Assembly: GCA_025360895.1 (NCBI GenBank)
Contig: JANYBF010000577.1
Span: 1 to 15,387, forward strand
Source: Verrucomicrobiota bacterium
GTDB lineage: Bacteria; Verrucomicrobiota; Verrucomicrobiia; Limisphaerales; JADLHS01
Length of the DNA: 15,387 bases
Reading direction: 5' to 3'
Of this stretch, positions 13,500-15,387 are shown one piece after another. The stretch's first letter is position 1. Every line of letters begins with the position of its first letter. A model generated the notes under the pieces. The model did not search any database. It saw only the letters and a program-made list of their open reading frames with translations, and was not told the DNA's origin. Position numbers and translations under genes: made by a program.

Positions 13500-15387
13500 T
13501 CAACTGCAACCCAAGCTCTCTCCGCAGTTCAGGCACTTGTAGCACGCCCCATTGCGCACGGCCATGTGGCCGCAGTTGGGACACGTCGGCGCGTCCTGTT
13601 GAAAATGGGCCACGGAATCGCTCAGCGACATTACCTTTTGTCCAACCTGCTGGTGGCCATTACTGTTGCCAACGGTTTCCTCGATGTCGAAGACATCAGT
13701 GTCTTCGGCGATCGGGAGTTCCGGCACCGGCCGGTTTATCTTTTTTTTTAGCTCCTCGAGCAAGCCGGGGATTGCGAGTTCAGGTTGGTTGCGTGGGGCG
13801 AGGTTCGCCTCGCGATAGCCGGGGACAAACTGCATGGCCAGCCAGCGGAAGACGTAGTCGGTAATGGAAGACGCGTTGCGGATTTCGGGATTTTTTGTGA
13901 AACCGCTTGGTTCGAACCGCTGGTGCGCGAACTTTCGCACGAGCGCCTCGAGCGGTACACCGTACTGCAGCGCCATGCTGGTCAACGTGCCAATGCTGTC
14001 CATTAAACCGCCGATGGTCGAGCCCTCCTTGGCCATCGTAATGAACAATTCCCCGGGCTGATGATCGGCAAACAGGCCAACGGTGAGGTAGCCTTCGTGG
14101 CCGGCGATGTCGAACTTGTGCGTCAGCGCCGTACGGGTGTCGGTGAGGCGGCGGCGCAAAGGTTTGCCGGATTCGAGGCGCAACTGGGTGATCTCGACTT
14201 CAAGTTCCTCAATGCGCGAATCGAGCGTAACTGCGGCGGGGATGGCGGTTTTGTCGCCCGCTTCGTTCGTTTTCTTCGTGTTGAGCGGTTGCGAACGCTT
14301 TGAACCATCGCGATAAATCGCCACGCACTTGAGCCCCATCTTCCACGCCTCAATGTAGGTATTGCGGATTTCATCAATCGTGCAATCGGTGGGCATGTTG
14401 ACCGTCTTGGAAATTGCACCGCTGATGAACGGCTGTGCCGCCGCCATCATTTTGAGATGCGCGAGGTAACCGATGCTGCGCTGGCCGCGGAACGGCTTGA
14501 ATGCACAATCAAACACCGGCAGATGCCCGGGTTTTAATCCGCTGCGAACCGTTTCCCCATTTTCTTCGACGTCCTCAATCGTGTCGAACTTTTCGACATG
14601 CGCGATGATGTTCTCAATTTCTTTGGGATTGTAGCCGAGCCGCCGCAAGCCTTCGGGCACGGTACGGTTGACAATTTTCAACATACCGCCACCAGCGAGC
14701 AGTTTGTATTTCACCAGCGCAATGTCCGGTTCGATGCCGGTGGTGTCGCAGTCCATGAGGAACGCGATCGTGCCGGTCGGCGCGAGCACGGTGACTTGCG
14801 CGTTCCGATAGCCGACCTGCTTGCCGCGCGCCAACGCGCGGTCCCAACACCGGCGGGCTTCTTCCTTGAGATAACCAAATTCCGCGCTGGGATGGATTTC
14901 CTCAACCGCTGTACGGTGAAGCTTGATGACGCCGAGCATGGAATCCACGTTGTCTTTTTTCGCGGGCTTGCTGACATGAGCGCAACGGGCGTCGCGATAG
15001 CCGGGGAACGGATCCATGGCCCCGGCGAGTTCGGCGCTTTGCTCGTAGGCGTGACCGGTCATGATTGCCGTGATGGCACCGGCGAGCGCCCGGCCTTCAT
15101 CGCTGTCGTAGGGCAAACCGTAACTCATGCAAAGCGAGCCAAGATTCGCGAAGCCGAGCCCGAGCGTGCGGAAGATGTGCGAGTTCTCGGCAATTTCCTT
15201 CGTGGGATAACAGGCATTGTCCACGAGGATTTCCTGCGCGGTGATATAGATGCGGATGGCGGCCTTGAAGCGTTCAATGTCAAACTTGCCGTCCGGGCGC
15301 TTGAATTTCATCAGATTCAGCGAGGCGAGATTGCAGGCGGTGTTGTTGAGGAAAACATATTCGCTGCACGGATTGGTCGAGTGAATC
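13500..15387 (-). CDS. nrdJ: Class II (adenosylcobalamin-dependent) ribonucleoside-diphosphate reductase, 5' end outside the window
   Basis: The frame runs off the right edge; the visible part has about 628 residues. It converts ribonucleotides to deoxyribonucleotides in the cytoplasm using a radical generated from coenzyme B12. The first visible residues include NPCSE (bases 15360-15374), the active-site Asn-x-Cys-x-Glu, followed by YVFLNNTACNLASLNLMKF. Further landmarks are VLAPTGTIAFLMDCDTTGIE, SKTVNMPTDCTIDEIRNTYI and GLKCVAIYRDGSK. The C-terminus carries a zinc-ribbon-like set of Cys pairs (CPNCG and CYKCLNCG) and ends ESLGCS with a late Cys, as in the long NrdJ form in which C-terminal cysteines re-reduce the active site. 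The internal ATG at 15311 is not the start. The promoter and any cobalamin riboswitch would lie to the right of the window. Confidence 0.95.
   Translation of the reverse strand, partial: IHSTNPCSEYVFLNNTACNLASLNLMKFKRPDGKFDIERFKAAIRIYITAQEILVDNACYPTKEIAENSHIFRTLGLGFANLGSLCMSYGLPYDSDEGRALAGAITAIMTGHAYEQSAELAGAMDPFPGYRDARCAHVSKPAKKDNVDSMLGVIKLHRTAVEEIHPSAEFGYLKEEARRCWDRALARGKQVGYRNAQVTVLAPTGTIAFLMDCDTTGIEPDIALVKYKLLAGGGMLKIVNRTVPEGLRRLGYNPKEIENIIAHVEKFDTIEDVEENGETVRSGLKPGHLPVFDCAFKPFRGQRSIGYLAHLKMMAAAQPFISGAISKTVNMPTDCTIDEIRNTYIEAWKMGLKCVAIYRDGSKRSQPLNTKKTNEAGDKTAIPAAVTLDSRIEELEVEITQLRLESGKPLRRRLTDTRTALTHKFDIAGHEGYLTVGLFADHQPGELFITMAKEGSTIGGLMDSIGTLTSMALQYGVPLEALVRKFAHQRFEPSGFTKNPEIRNASSITDYVFRWLAMQFVPGYREANLAPRNQPELAIPGLLEELKKKINRPVPELPIAEDTDVFDIEETVGNSNGHQQVGQKVMSLSDSVAHFQQDAPTCPNCGHMAVRNGACYKCLNCGESLGCS

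Overview
The window looks like a chromosomal segment of a GC-rich verrucomicrobial (Limisphaerales/Pedosphaera-like) bacterium or a close PVC relative. This rests on family types only: a DUF6600 lipoprotein, a secreted protein ending in an 'EATTNL..W' module, a large secreted glycosidase-like protein, a DUF2851 protein, a class II (B12-dependent) ribonucleotide reductase, and dense palindromic repeats. No marker gene fixes the taxonomy.

Left third (1-3815, + strand): the wreck of a type I restriction-modification operon in the order hsdS - rhuM - hsdR, with hsdM and the 5' part of hsdS outside the window or lost. An intact REP-associated tyrosine transposase (RAYT) lies in front of the surviving 3' end of hsdS, between two REP-like arms in inverted orientation. 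A second palindromic inverted pair (866-1124) sits exactly at the hsdS/rhuM junction and appears to have separated rhuM from its start codon. rhuM also carries two single-base frameshifts. hsdR keeps its nuclease and first helicase domain, but stops matching the family in the middle of motif IV and ends in an unrelated-looking tail.

Middle (3839-9832): a secreted GH67/GH20-type glycosidase-like protein on the minus strand, a tRNA-Arg(CCU), then two + strand genes for cell-envelope or secreted proteins. These are a DUF6600 lipoprotein with a long Ser/Pro-rich tail and a secreted protein with a beta-sandwich-like character, 18 bases apart and probably co-transcribed.

Right third (9922-15387): a membrane-anchored HtrA/DegP-type serine protease (minus) diverges from a DUF2851 gene (+) with only 17 bases between the assigned starts. 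A gene-poor stretch of about 600 bases follows. It contains a textbook miniature inverted-repeat element of 121 bp with perfect 16-bp terminal repeats and a TAA target duplication. The window closes with the 3' two thirds or so of nrdJ (minus), cut by the window end just upstream of its active-site N-x-C-x-E motif.

The most interesting material is the repeat biology. Three palindromic insertions lie in 15 kb; two of them, plus the transposase likely responsible for such repeats, lie in a dying defence operon. The junction at 862-1126 is clean enough to reconstruct the pre-insertion sequence. I see no CRISPR array, no prophage and no clearly novel defence system.
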